Shown: positions 8,315-16,772, counted from the first letter of the stretch. The stretch is DNA of 64,000 nt from Brevibacillus aydinogluensis (GCF_031954365.1 NZ_JAUSVZ010000001.1); one strand, 5' to 3'. Notes: generated from the sequence alone by a model not told the origin. Numbers and translations are program-made.

Positions 8315-9142
8315 TTAGAAAAATTCCGCGGTTCCCGCCAGATTGATCATCGCCCGCATGGTTTTGTACAGGTCGTGCTGATCGGCGGCAGTGTAATATA
8401 CCGTGCAGCTTTCCATTTCGTACCGGGTGCCGGGAACGATCGCGGCCATCTCTGCCTGACCGGCATGTGTGAACTCGATGGCCAGTTCCAGTGGCGTCGT
8501 GACGGTGAGCGGCGCAATCTGCTCGACTTTGGACAGGGCCAGCCTGGTCTGCCGCTTCAGTTCGGCAGTCGCCTCCTCGCGGGACAGGCAAAGGGCGGCT
8601 GTGCGGGATACCGCCTGTTTGACCACGGCGGTACAGATGTCGGGGATGAGCGCCTTCGCCTCTTCCGCGATCAGGTTGTCCCCCGACACGAGACAGACAG
8701 GCACGCCGTACAAGCCGGCGTAGACGGCGTTGAAGCCGAATTCTCCCACCACCATGCCGTTGATGTACATGTTGCGAACACAGCCTGACATCGTGTGGCT
8801 GAGGACGCCGGGTACCCCCTGCCGCGTGTGATAGCCGATGAAGAAGGCGGCGTCATAGCTATCGTCCAACCCCTGCATCATCGAAAAGTTGCGGGGGGAG
8901 CCGGCCAACAGTTTCGCCTGGGGATGCAGCGACTCCCACAGGATGTTGTTCATGGTATTGTGGCTGTCCGCCACCACGATTTCCGTTGCGCCCCACTCCA
9001 GAGCGGCTTCGATGACAGCATTGGCGTCGTCCGTCATGAACTGGCGGCCGCGCTGGTAGTTGACCCCGGCGTTCGGATTGATGTAGCTGGTGTCGACAAT
9101 GCCGGAGATGCCTTCCATGTCGACGGAGAGAAACAGTTTCAT
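8315..9142 (-). CDS. dppA: D-aminopeptidase DppA, peptidase family M55
   Basis: 275 residues, matching the usual length of 274. The N-terminus reads MKLFLSVDMEGISG with the metal ligands Asp and Glu of the SxDMEG motif; further conserved blocks are VVADSHNTMNN, GYHTRQG and VVGEFGFNA, which hold the other zinc ligands. M55 enzymes are self-compartmentalising decamers that cleave D-Ala-D-Ala and similar peptides. Start 9142 was chosen because AAAGGA sits 8 bases upstream; longer in-frame starts at 9151 and 9163 lack proper spacing. It stands alone here, without the dpp transporter genes that follow it in B. subtilis. Confidence 0.92.
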   Translation of the reverse strand: MKLFLSVDMEGISGIVDTSYINPNAGVNYQRGRQFMTDDANAVIEAALEWGATEIVVADSHNTMNNILWESLHPQAKLLAGSPRNFSMMQGLDDSYDAAFFIGYHTRQGVPGVLSHTMSGCVRNMYINGMVVGEFGFNAVYAGLYGVPVCLVSGDNLIAEEAKALIPDICTAVVKQAVSRTAALCLSREEATAELKRQTRLALSKVEQIAPLTVTTPLELAIEFTHAGQAEMAAIVPGTRYEMESCTVYYTAADQHDLYKTMRAMINLAGTAEFF

Positions 9143-9301
9143 CGGGCCCATCCTTTCTCGCATGATTCCGAATTATTTCACTTCTATGAAAGCAGATTGT
9201 CTTGCCAAAGGCAACAAAGTATGCCAGCAGACCTCCGAGTCTTCGAGACGAGAGGAGATTCTTTTGATAGAGTCAATTCAGCAAGTCCCGGTAATAAGTA
9301 T

Positions 9302-9337
9302 AACAAACGCCCGAACGTCTGCATTCGGGCGTTTGTT
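9302..9337 (-). terminator. Terminator of the minus-strand glycosyltransferase gene
   Basis: A perfect 14-bp stem AACAAACGCCCGAA / TTCGGGCGTTTGTT with an 8-nt loop, 18 bp past the stop codon. On the minus strand it runs into ATACTTATT. Confidence 0.8.
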
Positions 9338-9355
9338 GCCGTGTTTCCAGTTTCT

Positions 9356-10489
9356 TTACACCAGCCGCTGGTACAGCGCCAGGGTGCATTCCGCCATGCG
9401 CTCGATGGTAAAGGTGTCTTCTGCCGTTCGCAGGGCGTTTTCGACGAGTGTTTCGCGCAGCTCGGGCGATTGATGCAGCTCCTGCATGGCCCGGCTCAGC
9501 CGCTCGACGTCGCCCGGTTCCACCGTCAGACCGGTTACCCTGTCCTTGACAAACTCCTTGACGCCCCCGACGTTGCTGGCGATGACCGGCACTTCCGAGG
9601 CCATCGCTTCGATGAGCGTGTAACCCAGTCCCTCGTAGAGAGAAGAGTGGACAAACGCGTCACAAGCATGCAGGCAGGCGGGGATGTCCTGGCGGAAACC
9701 GGCGAACCGGACCTTGTCCTCCAGGCGGTGTTCGCGCACCTTCGTTTCCAGCAGCGCTCGCTCCGGACCGTCCCCCACCATGACGAGGCGGACGTCCTCT
9801 GTGCCGGGATTCCGCGTCAGCTGGGCAAACGCGTCGATCAGGTGTGGAAGCCCTTTTACCGGGACGAACCGGGCGACTGTGGAGAACAAAAACGCCTCTT
9901 CGGGGATGTTCCACTCCGCGCGCAGCCGCTTCCGGTCCTCAACACGCCGATGCGTCTGCCGGTAGGGGGCCAGGTCCATGCCGTTGTAGATGATGCTGAT
10001 GCGGTCTTTAGGCACTCCCTCTTGCCGCAAAATGTCTGCAAGTGCGCCGCTGATTGCCACAAAGTGTCGGTTCCATCGGCGGGTGGACCGTTCCATCATC
10101 GTGACGGCGGCGTACGCCAGTGGATGGACGTAGTCGTAGCGGAGGTGGCTGTGTACGGTCGTGACCAGTACAGGGCCGGTTCCGCGCACGGCCAACCGGG
10201 AAAAAAAGTTTGCTTTTACGCCGTGGGTATGTACAATGTCCGGTTGATAGCGGCGAAACGTGTCGCGCAGCGCCTGCAGCAGGCGCACGTCGAAGCGGCC
10301 GAACCTGTCCAGCGGGATGACGGAGACGCCGGCCTTGCGCAGCTCGTCGGCGAACAGGGAGTTGTAAAAGCAAACGACCGCCACGTCCACTGCTTCCTGC
10401 GGCAGGGAGGTGACCAGGTTGAGAATATGCTGTTCCGCTCCGCCAAATTCCCCCCCGCCAATGACGTGGAGGACTCGTAATTTGCTCAT
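9356..10489 (-). CDS. Glycosyltransferase family 4 (GT-B fold)
   Basis: 377 residues. The N-terminal domain begins LRVLHVIGGGEFGGAEQHIL, the glycine-rich acceptor loop of GT4 enzymes; VHTHGVKANFF follows near residue 88. The C-terminal nucleotide-sugar domain has STVARFVPVKGLPHLIDAF near 210 and the EX7E-type motif in SLYEGLGYTLIEAMASEVPVIAS near 290. It is cytosolic or membrane-associated and transfers a sugar from an activated donor. It is transcribed alone behind a long structured leader and closed by its own terminator. Donor and acceptor cannot be named; context suggests a surface polymer. Confidence 0.88.
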   Translation of the reverse strand: MSKLRVLHVIGGGEFGGAEQHILNLVTSLPQEAVDVAVVCFYNSLFADELRKAGVSVIPLDRFGRFDVRLLQALRDTFRRYQPDIVHTHGVKANFFSRLAVRGTGPVLVTTVHSHLRYDYVHPLAYAAVTMMERSTRRWNRHFVAISGALADILRQEGVPKDRISIIYNGMDLAPYRQTHRRVEDRKRLRAEWNIPEEAFLFSTVARFVPVKGLPHLIDAFAQLTRNPGTEDVRLVMVGDGPERALLETKVREHRLEDKVRFAGFRQDIPACLHACDAFVHSSLYEGLGYTLIEAMASEVPVIASNVGGVKEFVKDRVTGLTVEPGDVERLSRAMQELHQSPELRETLVENALRTAEDTFTIERMAECTLALYQRLV

Positions 10490-10778
10490 GACAATCCACC
10501 CAAACCTTTATGACAAACCCTCTATCGAAAGCATTCACATCAGTCCGTTCTTCGGTAGAGGTAGATTTCTGCCGGATCAGCCAGCAGCACCGGGAAGTTA
10601 CCTGCATGCTGATCCTGTAAGAAAACCCACCCGGCCATAGCATACGCTTCCCCCACTCAATGGTTGACGCTGTGTCGAGCAGGGTCCCTTGCTTCGCCGG
10701 GCGGGGCTCTCCAACCAATCGTGCAACACTGCCGTCGCGACGTGAAAGATCATCTCTTCCTGATTTGAAAACAAAGCC
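10490..10778 (-). promoter_or_regulatory. Long structured 5' leader of the GT4 gene (candidate cis-regulatory RNA)
   Basis: About 289 nt between the predicted minus-strand start and the GT4 ATG. Two imperfect long hairpins are readable: 10575-10587 with 10602-10614 (13 bp, two mismatches), and 10519-10529 with 10551-10561 (11 bp with a G.U pair). It does not match any riboswitch class whose core I recognise (T-box, L-box, SAM, TPP, c-di-GMP, c-di-AMP) and holds no convincing gene. The rest of the 10490-10883 gap, up to the plus-strand GT4 gene, shows only the minus promoter and weak plus promoter-like bases. Confidence 0.45.
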
Positions 10779-10784
10779 ATTCTC

Positions 10785-10813
10785 ACTATAGCAGATGACT
10801 GGTGGATTCGCAA
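10785..10813 (-). promoter_or_regulatory. Sigma-A promoter with extended -10, reading into GT4 leader
   Basis: On the minus strand TTGCGA (plus 10808-10813), a 17-bp spacer and TATAGT (plus 10785-10790) preceded by TGC, an extended -10. It predicts a start near 10778, well upstream of the gene. Confidence 0.68.
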
Positions 10814-10883
10814 TAAGACTGGACTTGTGGTATCTTGGTGAAGGAGCATTACGAGAATGGACAAAAACGAGGAAGGTATCCCA

Positions 10884-12230
10884 ATGAAGACCCGCAGTGT
10901 TTTGATCATCTGTTACATATTCCCGCCGATCGGCGGAGGAGGCGTGCCGCGGCCGTTAAAAATGGCCAAATACCTGGGCGAGTTTGGGTGGAAGGTGCAC
11001 GTACTGACTGTTGACCCTGTCTACCACGCTACATTGGACCCGTCCCTTTTGGCGCAGGTGCCGGCCGACGTGACGATACACCGCGCCAAGGAGTGGCCCT
11101 TGCTGCCGCGACGGGGCGGGGGTGCTGCCCCTGCTGCCGGAGGAGAGGCTGCTTTGGCCCGACGTTCCCTGACAGCGACGCTCAAGCAGCAGGCGGTCGG
11201 TTTGTTGAAAAAAGTGAAACCGTACCTGCTGATCCCCGACGACCAGATCCTTTGGCTGCCCAACGCTTTGAAGCTGGGACGGGAGATCATCCGCCGGGAA
11301 AAAATCGATGTAATCTTTTCCACCTCCGGCCCCGTGACCAATCACCTCGTCGCCCGCCGACTCGCCCGCGAGTTCGGGGTAAAATGGGTGGCTGATTTCC
11401 GCGATCCCTGGACGCAAAACATGCATTCGTCGGGGATCGCCTGGCGGGAGCGGCTGGAGGAGCGCATGGAAGCGGGTGTGATGGCAGAGGCTGACGCCAT
11501 CACCACGGTGACGACCACATTTGCCGAGAACTTCCGCAAAAAACACGGCAGCCGCATTCGCCGTCTGGAGCTGATCTACAACGGCTTTGACCAGGCAGAT
11601 TTTGTCGGCCTTACACCGCAGTACACCGCGCCCGGCAAGTTTCACGCCGTTTACGCCGGCATTTTGTATCAGAAGCGCAACCCGCGCCTGCTGCTGCGGG
11701 CGATCCGCGAACTGATCGACGCGGGAGAGGTAGCGCGCGAGGACCTGCAGCTCAGTTTTGCCGGCGTGTTTGACTATCCGGGTTATTCGGAAAACCGGGA
11801 CTGTGTGGAGGCGTTGCAATTGGGCGACGTCGTCCGCGTGCTCGGCAACCTGCCGCACAAACAGGCGCTCGGCCTGATGAAAGGAGCAGATGCGCTTCTG
11901 CTGATCGGGGACGTTTCGCCGGACGCCGGAGCGTACATCCCCGGCAAGCTGTACGAGTACATGGGCATTGGCAAGCCGATCCTCGCCCTGAACAAAGCGG
12001 GGGAGGCGACGCAGATTATTGAGGCATTCCGCCTGGGCCAAGTGGCCGACCCGGAAGACAAGGAAGCCATCAAGCAGGCGTTTCTGAAGTTGTACCGCGA
12101 GTGGAAGGAGCGGGGAGCGGCCGGCGCGGCGGAACGTGACGACGACTTTGCCGAACGGGTCAAGCCGTACGAACGGCGTGAGCAGGCCCGCCAACTGGCT
12201 GAATTGATGAACGAACTGGTCGGACAATGA
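10884..12230 (+). CDS. Glycosyltransferase family 4
   Basis: 448 residues. The N-terminus reads MKTRSVLIICYIFPPIGGGGVPRPLKMAKYL, where the glycine loop marks the acceptor domain; DFRDPWTQNMH near residue 170 and the C-terminal ALLLIGDVSPDAGAYIPGKLYEYMGIGKPILAL resemble WbuB/FnlC-like GT4 enzymes. ATG 10884 has AGGAAGG at good spacing; an in-frame ATG at 10857 is possible. It is transcribed divergently from the other GT4 gene. It probably acts in cell-surface glycan assembly; substrates are unknown. Confidence 0.86.
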   Translation: MKTRSVLIICYIFPPIGGGGVPRPLKMAKYLGEFGWKVHVLTVDPVYHATLDPSLLAQVPADVTIHRAKEWPLLPRRGGGAAPAAGGEAALARRSLTATLKQQAVGLLKKVKPYLLIPDDQILWLPNALKLGREIIRREKIDVIFSTSGPVTNHLVARRLAREFGVKWVADFRDPWTQNMHSSGIAWRERLEERMEAGVMAEADAITTVTTTFAENFRKKHGSRIRRLELIYNGFDQADFVGLTPQYTAPGKFHAVYAGILYQKRNPRLLLRAIRELIDAGEVAREDLQLSFAGVFDYPGYSENRDCVEALQLGDVVRVLGNLPHKQALGLMKGADALLLIGDVSPDAGAYIPGKLYEYMGIGKPILALNKAGEATQIIEAFRLGQVADPEDKEAIKQAFLKLYREWKERGAAGAAERDDDFAERVKPYERREQARQLAELMNELVGQ

Positions 12231-12344
12231 AAATGAGGCATGAACCTCTCAGTGTGTAGACAAAGTCCGTGGCGCATGGGTGATCGGGCTCGCTCGCTCT
12301 CTTGACGACCAGCAAAGAAGTGAATGATGTCCGCTTCAAAACGC

Positions 12345-12416
12345 GACGCGGGCAGGGGGCAAACATCTGGGTAGTTCGATGAAGTGAGACTTGTGCCCCC
12401 TGTTTTTTCCCGCGTC
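12345..12416 (+). terminator. Strong nested hairpin/terminator after the plus-strand GT4 gene
   Basis: The inner stem CAGGGGGCA (12353-12361) / TGCCCCCTG (12394-12402) is followed directly by TTTTTT. An outer stem GACGCGGG (12345-12352) / CCCGCGTC (12409-12416) closes around it, leaving the T-run as a bulge. The nested form is unusual for a plain terminator. Confidence 0.65.
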
Positions 12417-12562
12417 TTTCGTTTTTCCGCTGAGCAGGTCGTCAAAGGAGCTCGCTTGGCCCATCACTCTATGCCATCTACTTTTTCTCCACCTTCGGTT
12501 GATGAATGTGCAGGCCTTCCGGCCTGGAAATGATGGAAGATCGTTTCCTTGCGGACACTCAA

Positions 12563-12628
12563 TAAAAAACAGTTTGTCTTCAGTCTGAGAGGCGATGAAT
12601 TTGACTCTTTCAGAATGAAGACAAACTG
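12563..12628 (-). terminator. Minus-strand terminator in gene-free DNA
   Basis: CAGTTTGTCTTCA (12570-12582) and TGAAGACAAACTG (12616-12628) are a perfect 13-bp stem whose inner bases also pair in part. On the minus strand it is followed at once by TTTTTT. The nearest minus-strand gene ends at 12954 and has its own terminator, so this one ends an unknown transcript. Confidence 0.6.
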
Positions 12629-12692
12629 ATTGTACCGAAGGAGAATCACGTTTCCAGGCAGAGCGACTTGAGAGCCCTACCGAGCAAAGCAG

Positions 12693-12768
12693 CGATTTGC
12701 GGGAAAAAGGAGCGTCACCTTTGAATCGGTTGCGTAGCGATGCGGCTTTGGCGATCCCCCGCAAATCG
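12693..12768. repeat. Inverted repeat CGATTTGCGGG within the 12.2-12.9 kb gap
   Basis: Arms CGATTTGCGGG (12693-12703) and CCCGCAAATCG (12758-12768) enclose 54 bp. The whole 12231-12912 stretch has no recognisable gene; a 142-codon minus-strand open frame across it has no family features. It may be a relic of a dispersed repeat or hold a non-coding RNA. Confidence 0.45.
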
Positions 12769-12912
12769 ATGCGGAGCGTGTAGTTTGTGCTTCCCTGCTG
12801 GGCATTGACTGGGCCCCGCCGGACGCGAGCATTAGCTTGTGTTCAGTGGGTAAAGAACGGAGTGGATGACGGAAGCGTGTTCTCCTCGCAACGGCCATTT
12901 TGCCTACAAACA

Positions 12913-12941
12913 GAAAGAGGCGATAGATTCGCCTCTTTTTT
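12913..12941 (-). terminator. Terminator after the lipoprotein gene
   Basis: A 9-bp stem AAGAGGCGA / TCGCCTCTT with loop TAGAT. T-runs are present on both strands; on the minus strand TTTCTGTTT follows. It closes the three-gene minus-strand operon. Confidence 0.8.
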
Positions 12942-12953
12942 ATGTGCGCTTGT

Positions 12954-13766
12954 TTAGTACAGCAGATACTTTTCCACTTCTTCCGGGTCCTTGATCTGGA
13001 TTCCCGGGTCGTTGTACTTGTAAAACTGGAAGAACACCTGCTGGTCCATCGTGCCTCCTTCCGGCATCGGCAGGATGATCCAGGTCTCGAACTGATGGAT
13101 CAGCCGGTCGTCCTTGCCGAACCAGAAAGTGGTCTTAATCGTGGAATCCTTTAGAACGGCCGCCATGTCCGGGCGGTCGGCCACCTGCTGGCGCAGCGGC
13201 TCAAACAGCGGACTCTTGCTCGCCGCCAGCCAGTCTGCGCCGGTCATTTTCACTTCAAACGGGACGCAAACCGTGCCGTACACTTTTTCTTCTTTTAACT
13301 GTACCGCCTGTTCCATAAACGGCAGCCAGTCGTCAAAACCGGCCAGCACGTCAAACGGAAGCGGGGTTTCCCGAGCAGTCATCCAGGCATCGCCGACCCG
13401 GATGTACCGCTTGTCACCGATACGGTAATACTGATAGTCCTGGCGGGCAATCCGCGCATCCACATTGTATCCGTTTGGCTGTACGACGGCCCCGTTAAAC
13501 ATGCTGGTTGTGGTGCGGTTCATAATGGTCTTGACGTGGCCTTTGTACCAGAACTTCTGTGCGTCCTTGTCCGTTTTCGCACGTTCCAGCGCTGTCTTCA
13601 GCCACTCGCTCGCCGACTCGGTCTGCTGCGGGGCCGTCTTTGCCGAGCTCGTGCCGTAATTGGTGGAGGCGAACGACTTGGGCCCCGACTCGTAGGTGCA
13701 TCCGGTCAAGAGCAGGGTGGCAGCGAGCGCAGACAGGGTAAGCATTCCTACGGTTCGTTTACGCAT
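12954..13766 (-). CDS. Lipoprotein of unknown function
   Basis: 270 residues with a type II signal peptide: basic MRKRTVGM, hydrophobic core, and lipobox LLTGC with Cys23 as the lipidation site. The mature part is beta-rich and resembles LolA/LppX-type lipid-binding folds in its pattern (repeated YYRIGDKRYIRVGDAWM-like strands), but I cannot assign a family. It overlaps the upstream FG-GAP gene by 8 bp, so the two are translationally coupled. It is anchored on the outer face of the membrane next to a polymer ligase, which hints at a role in surface glycan handling (inference). Confidence 0.8.
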   Translation of the reverse strand: MRKRTVGMLTLSALAATLLLTGCTYESGPKSFASTNYGTSSAKTAPQQTESASEWLKTALERAKTDKDAQKFWYKGHVKTIMNRTTTSMFNGAVVQPNGYNVDARIARQDYQYYRIGDKRYIRVGDAWMTARETPLPFDVLAGFDDWLPFMEQAVQLKEEKVYGTVCVPFEVKMTGADWLAASKSPLFEPLRQQVADRPDMAAVLKDSTIKTTFWFGKDDRLIHQFETWIILPMPEGGTMDQQVFFQFYKYNDPGIQIKDPEEVEKYLLY

Positions 13767-15390
13767 GGCGAACCCTCCTTGCGATCCCGTAGCCGATCAA
13801 TCCGGCAAACAGGAGGATGACGAGCGGCACGACGGGCACGTTGTGCTGCTTGAACACGATGAGGCGGTGCTTGTCGTAGATGGTGGCGACGATTTCATTT
13901 TCCTTGTCGCCGTCGATGTCACCCACCTGCACGTTTAAAAGCGGCAGGTAGATGCGCCAGGTCTGCTTCAGTCCGTCCGGGGTGTAGCGGTACCCGGACA
14001 GGTAACGGGAGTCGGTGGTGCTCACCCAGCTTTTCGCCATGGCGACGATTTCCGGCTCTGTGCTAGATCCGATCGGAGCGTAGTTGGTGAAGCGGAAGCT
14101 GCGATCGCCTTCCTCGCTTGCCCAGAGGATTTCCCAGGTGCCGTTTTGCTTCGCTTTCAGGATGTAGGACGGACTGTTGGCCACCAGCAGTTCATCGGCT
14201 CCGTCCTTGTCCAAATCGGCCGGGATGAATTCCGCGGTTGCCAGCGGCATTTCCTTGCGCGTCAGGGAGTACGCCTCCACGGCGGTGCCGTCCGGTTCTA
14301 CAGCCATGACGCTGAGGTGTTCGCCCATGATGATAAGCCCCTCGCGACCGTCCGGCAGCTTCATCGTGCCAATCAGCTTGGTTGCCTTGGTCGTGGCGAC
14401 AAACGGCCTGCCTTCATACGTGCCGCTCAGCAGCCCCTCTTTGATCGAGACATCGCGGTACTTCTCGCCGATCGCGCTGCGCACATCCAGGCCGCCGTCG
14501 TTTTCCGCCAGCTTGTCCCCGATGATTTGCATGTCCAACAGCAGGGCGCGATTCGGAGCGGTTCCCACCTGCAGCATCGCTTCCGCGTAGGATTGGCGCT
14601 GCACGTTTGGCAGCAGTTGGCCGTCTTTCATTGTGTAGTACGGGAAGCCCGGGTAGTCTGTCGGCATTTGCTCCTTGATTTTAGCCATCGTCTCCGCCGC
14701 GATTTGGTCGTTGGGCATGCGCACCAGCTTGCCGTCTTTCCAGGTGAGCACGTACAGGGAGATGGGTTCGGCCTGCAGATGCAAAAGTTTGTCGGCGAGC
14801 TCCTTCCGCTCTGCTTCCGTCTCCGGCTTTTTCGGCTTTTCTTCCGGCAGGGGCAACTCCTCGGCGTTGCCGTACGTGATGATCTCCTGCTTGCCGTCTC
14901 CGTCCACGTCGTAGAGGATGACGGGGAAGTAATCCACCCAGGCTCCGTTGTAAAGGCGTTCCGATTCATACTTCAGCGTGAAGTGGCTGAGCGCGGCCAG
15001 GTTGTCCCGGTGGAAGCTGACGTTGGTCAGCACGGCGACGAGCACCAGCGCGATGACAGCCGACCAGCTCAGACGGCCGTACCATTTGGCAATCAGGGCG
15101 ATGACTCCGCTCGCCACCGCTCCGCCGATCAGCACGGCGGCGAGCGATTTCACGTCTACGTGAGCGAGGGCACGGTCCAGCAGCAAAAAGCCGAGCGTAA
15201 AGACGACTACCTGCCGCCGTTCGTCCGGATGTACCAGGACATATAGGAAACCGAGCAGCGGCAAAAAGACGATCAGGGCGATCCAGGAGAGGTCCAGGAA
15301 CGCCGGTTTGACCAGAATGTGATAGATGAGGAACAGGGCGATTGCGTACAGCGCCCAGTTCACGGCTGACAATACACCATTGCGGCGCAT
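13759..15390 (-). CDS. Membrane protein with FG-GAP/VCBS-like repeats
   Basis: 543 residues. About five N-terminal membrane helices (residues 10-135) lead into a large extracytoplasmic domain with three Ca-binding type motifs: YDVDGDGKQEIITYG near 172, ADLDKDGADELLVAN near 395 and GDIDGDKENEIVATI near 496. A final helix (VPVVPLVILLFAGLIGYGIA) puts the basic C-terminus inside. The D-x-D-x-D-G repeats are those of integrin-type FG-GAP propellers. Start 15390 has AGGTGG in front and lies 4 bp after the O-antigen ligase stop; the frame stays open further upstream inside that gene. Function unknown. Confidence 0.8.
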   Translation of the reverse strand: MRRNGVLSAVNWALYAIALFLIYHILVKPAFLDLSWIALIVFLPLLGFLYVLVHPDERRQVVVFTLGFLLLDRALAHVDVKSLAAVLIGGAVASGVIALIAKWYGRLSWSAVIALVLVAVLTNVSFHRDNLAALSHFTLKYESERLYNGAWVDYFPVILYDVDGDGKQEIITYGNAEELPLPEEKPKKPETEAERKELADKLLHLQAEPISLYVLTWKDGKLVRMPNDQIAAETMAKIKEQMPTDYPGFPYYTMKDGQLLPNVQRQSYAEAMLQVGTAPNRALLLDMQIIGDKLAENDGGLDVRSAIGEKYRDVSIKEGLLSGTYEGRPFVATTKATKLIGTMKLPDGREGLIIMGEHLSVMAVEPDGTAVEAYSLTRKEMPLATAEFIPADLDKDGADELLVANSPSYILKAKQNGTWEILWASEEGDRSFRFTNYAPIGSSTEPEIVAMAKSWVSTTDSRYLSGYRYTPDGLKQTWRIYLPLLNVQVGDIDGDKENEIVATIYDKHRLIVFKQHNVPVVPLVILLFAGLIGYGIARRVRHA

Positions 15391-15394
15391 GGAC

Positions 15395-16657
15395 TCACCA
15401 CCTTTTCTCTTTCGCTTGGTCGGCGTACAGTGCGCACAGGAAGCCGCCAAACAACCAGAAGTAGAGGGACATGAACGGCACCTCAAAAATGTTTTCCACC
15501 AGGTTGTGCATGGCGACGGCAAACAGGCCGCCAAACAGACCCAGCATCAAAAAGAACGGCGGCTTTCCTGCCTGTGCCCGGATGAGCCGGACCGCGTAGG
15601 CAAACGTCATGGCAATCAGCGCAATCAGCATGATGACGCCGATGAGGCCCAGCTCCGCGATGCTTTTAAACAGGTAGCTGTCGGTGTAGATTGTGCCGAA
15701 GTGGCGGGAACCGACGGCGCCGCCGTGATGGCCGAGCCCCACCCCGAACAGCGGTTCCAGCCGCATCTTGTCGTACGCCTCCCCCCAGCGGTCGAGACGT
15801 CCGGCCTGCATGCTGGATTGGAGGTACTCGGGAGTAAACAGGGTGAAGATGCGGTTGGAAATCTTCCCGATCAGGGGCGTCGACTCCGGCACGAAGTACA
15901 GGCCGATCAGGCCGGCGATGCCGGCGATCACGAGAAAGCCGGCCAGCCGCTTGTTCCACAGATAGCAGCAGACGAACAGCGCCACAGCCAGCGCGATCCA
16001 GGCTCCGCGCGAACTGGTCAGCAGCAAGGTGAGCAGCGTCGTCAGCGCGACGATCCACCAGATGATGCGCTCTTTCCGATTGGCTGTTGTGACGGCCAAC
16101 CCGACTGCCACAGGAGCGATCAGGGCCATGTAGCTGCCCAGCACGTTGGGGCTGGTGACAATCGAAAACGCCCGCGTCGTGACGGCTTCCCCTTCCTGCA
16201 CCCACGACTGCGGCGTCTGTACGCCCAGCACTACCTGCATGATGCCGACGACCGCGGCGAGAAACCCGAATGCGGTGAGCACTTTCAGGAACACGACCAG
16301 CTGCTTTGTGTCGCGCAGCAGGTAAAAGCCGATGAAAAAGGCAATCATGTACTGGTAGACGGCGCGGAAGCCCTCCACGCTGGCGTCCCAGTTGGCCATG
16401 TCGGCCACCGTCAGCGCCAGTCCGTAGACGATGAACGCCGCAAACGTATGCTTGATGGCGGGCATGTCCCGCGAACCTTTCCAGTAGGCGAGAAAAGTAA
16501 ACAGCAGGAGGACGAGCAGCAGGCCGTCATCCCACAGCGACGAGACGACTGGAATCGGCAAAATCTTTCGCAAGACGTAATCGATAACGGGGTAGGCCAG
16601 CAGGAGGTAGACCCAGGTGTCTGACTGCCTCCCCCACTTCCATACGTTCTCTTTCAT
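15395..16657 (-). CDS. O-antigen ligase / WzyC-family membrane protein
   Basis: 420 residues with about 12 membrane spans. The Wzy_C signature region is a long extracytoplasmic loop followed by GVGLGHHGG near residue 312, and SSRGAWIALAVALF near 212. These enzymes join polysaccharide chains to lipid carriers, proteins or other sugars at the outer face of the membrane. It is the first gene of a three-gene operon with the FG-GAP protein and the lipoprotein. AGGAGG lies 12 bases from the ATG, a long spacing, but no other in-frame start exists. In a Gram-positive it may ligate a secondary cell-wall polymer or a protein glycan (inference). Confidence 0.85.
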   Translation of the reverse strand: MKENVWKWGRQSDTWVYLLLAYPVIDYVLRKILPIPVVSSLWDDGLLLVLLLFTFLAYWKGSRDMPAIKHTFAAFIVYGLALTVADMANWDASVEGFRAVYQYMIAFFIGFYLLRDTKQLVVFLKVLTAFGFLAAVVGIMQVVLGVQTPQSWVQEGEAVTTRAFSIVTSPNVLGSYMALIAPVAVGLAVTTANRKERIIWWIVALTTLLTLLLTSSRGAWIALAVALFVCCYLWNKRLAGFLVIAGIAGLIGLYFVPESTPLIGKISNRIFTLFTPEYLQSSMQAGRLDRWGEAYDKMRLEPLFGVGLGHHGGAVGSRHFGTIYTDSYLFKSIAELGLIGVIMLIALIAMTFAYAVRLIRAQAGKPPFFLMLGLFGGLFAVAMHNLVENIFEVPFMSLYFWLFGGFLCALYADQAKEKRW

Positions 16658-16695
16658 TTCGTTTTTGATCCTCCTACACAGGGATTAACCCCACT

Positions 16696-16725
16696 ATTAT
16701 AATGAATGGGCGAATGCTGTCGCAA
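16696..16725 (-). promoter_or_regulatory. Sigma-A promoter of the O-antigen ligase operon
   Basis: Minus strand TTGCGA (plus 16720-16725), 18-bp spacer, perfect TATAAT (plus 16696-16701). The -35 is identical to that of the GT4 leader promoter. Confidence 0.72.
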
Positions 16726-16742
16726 GGCGAAGGGGATAGAGG

Positions 16743-16772
16743 TTGGTAGGATTACGAGAAATGCGCTATGAT
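16743..16772 (+). promoter_or_regulatory. Sigma-A promoter of the MurJ-family gene
   Basis: TTGGTA at 16743-16748, 18-bp spacer, TATGAT at 16767-16772, divergent from the ligase promoter; 57 nt before the start codon. Confidence 0.6.

Noticed and set aside
12336..12764. A 142-codon minus-strand open frame in the gene-free 12.2-12.9 kb region
   Set aside because: No ribosome site or domain, and it reads straight through two strong hairpins and a terminator. Treated as non-coding or a repeat relic.
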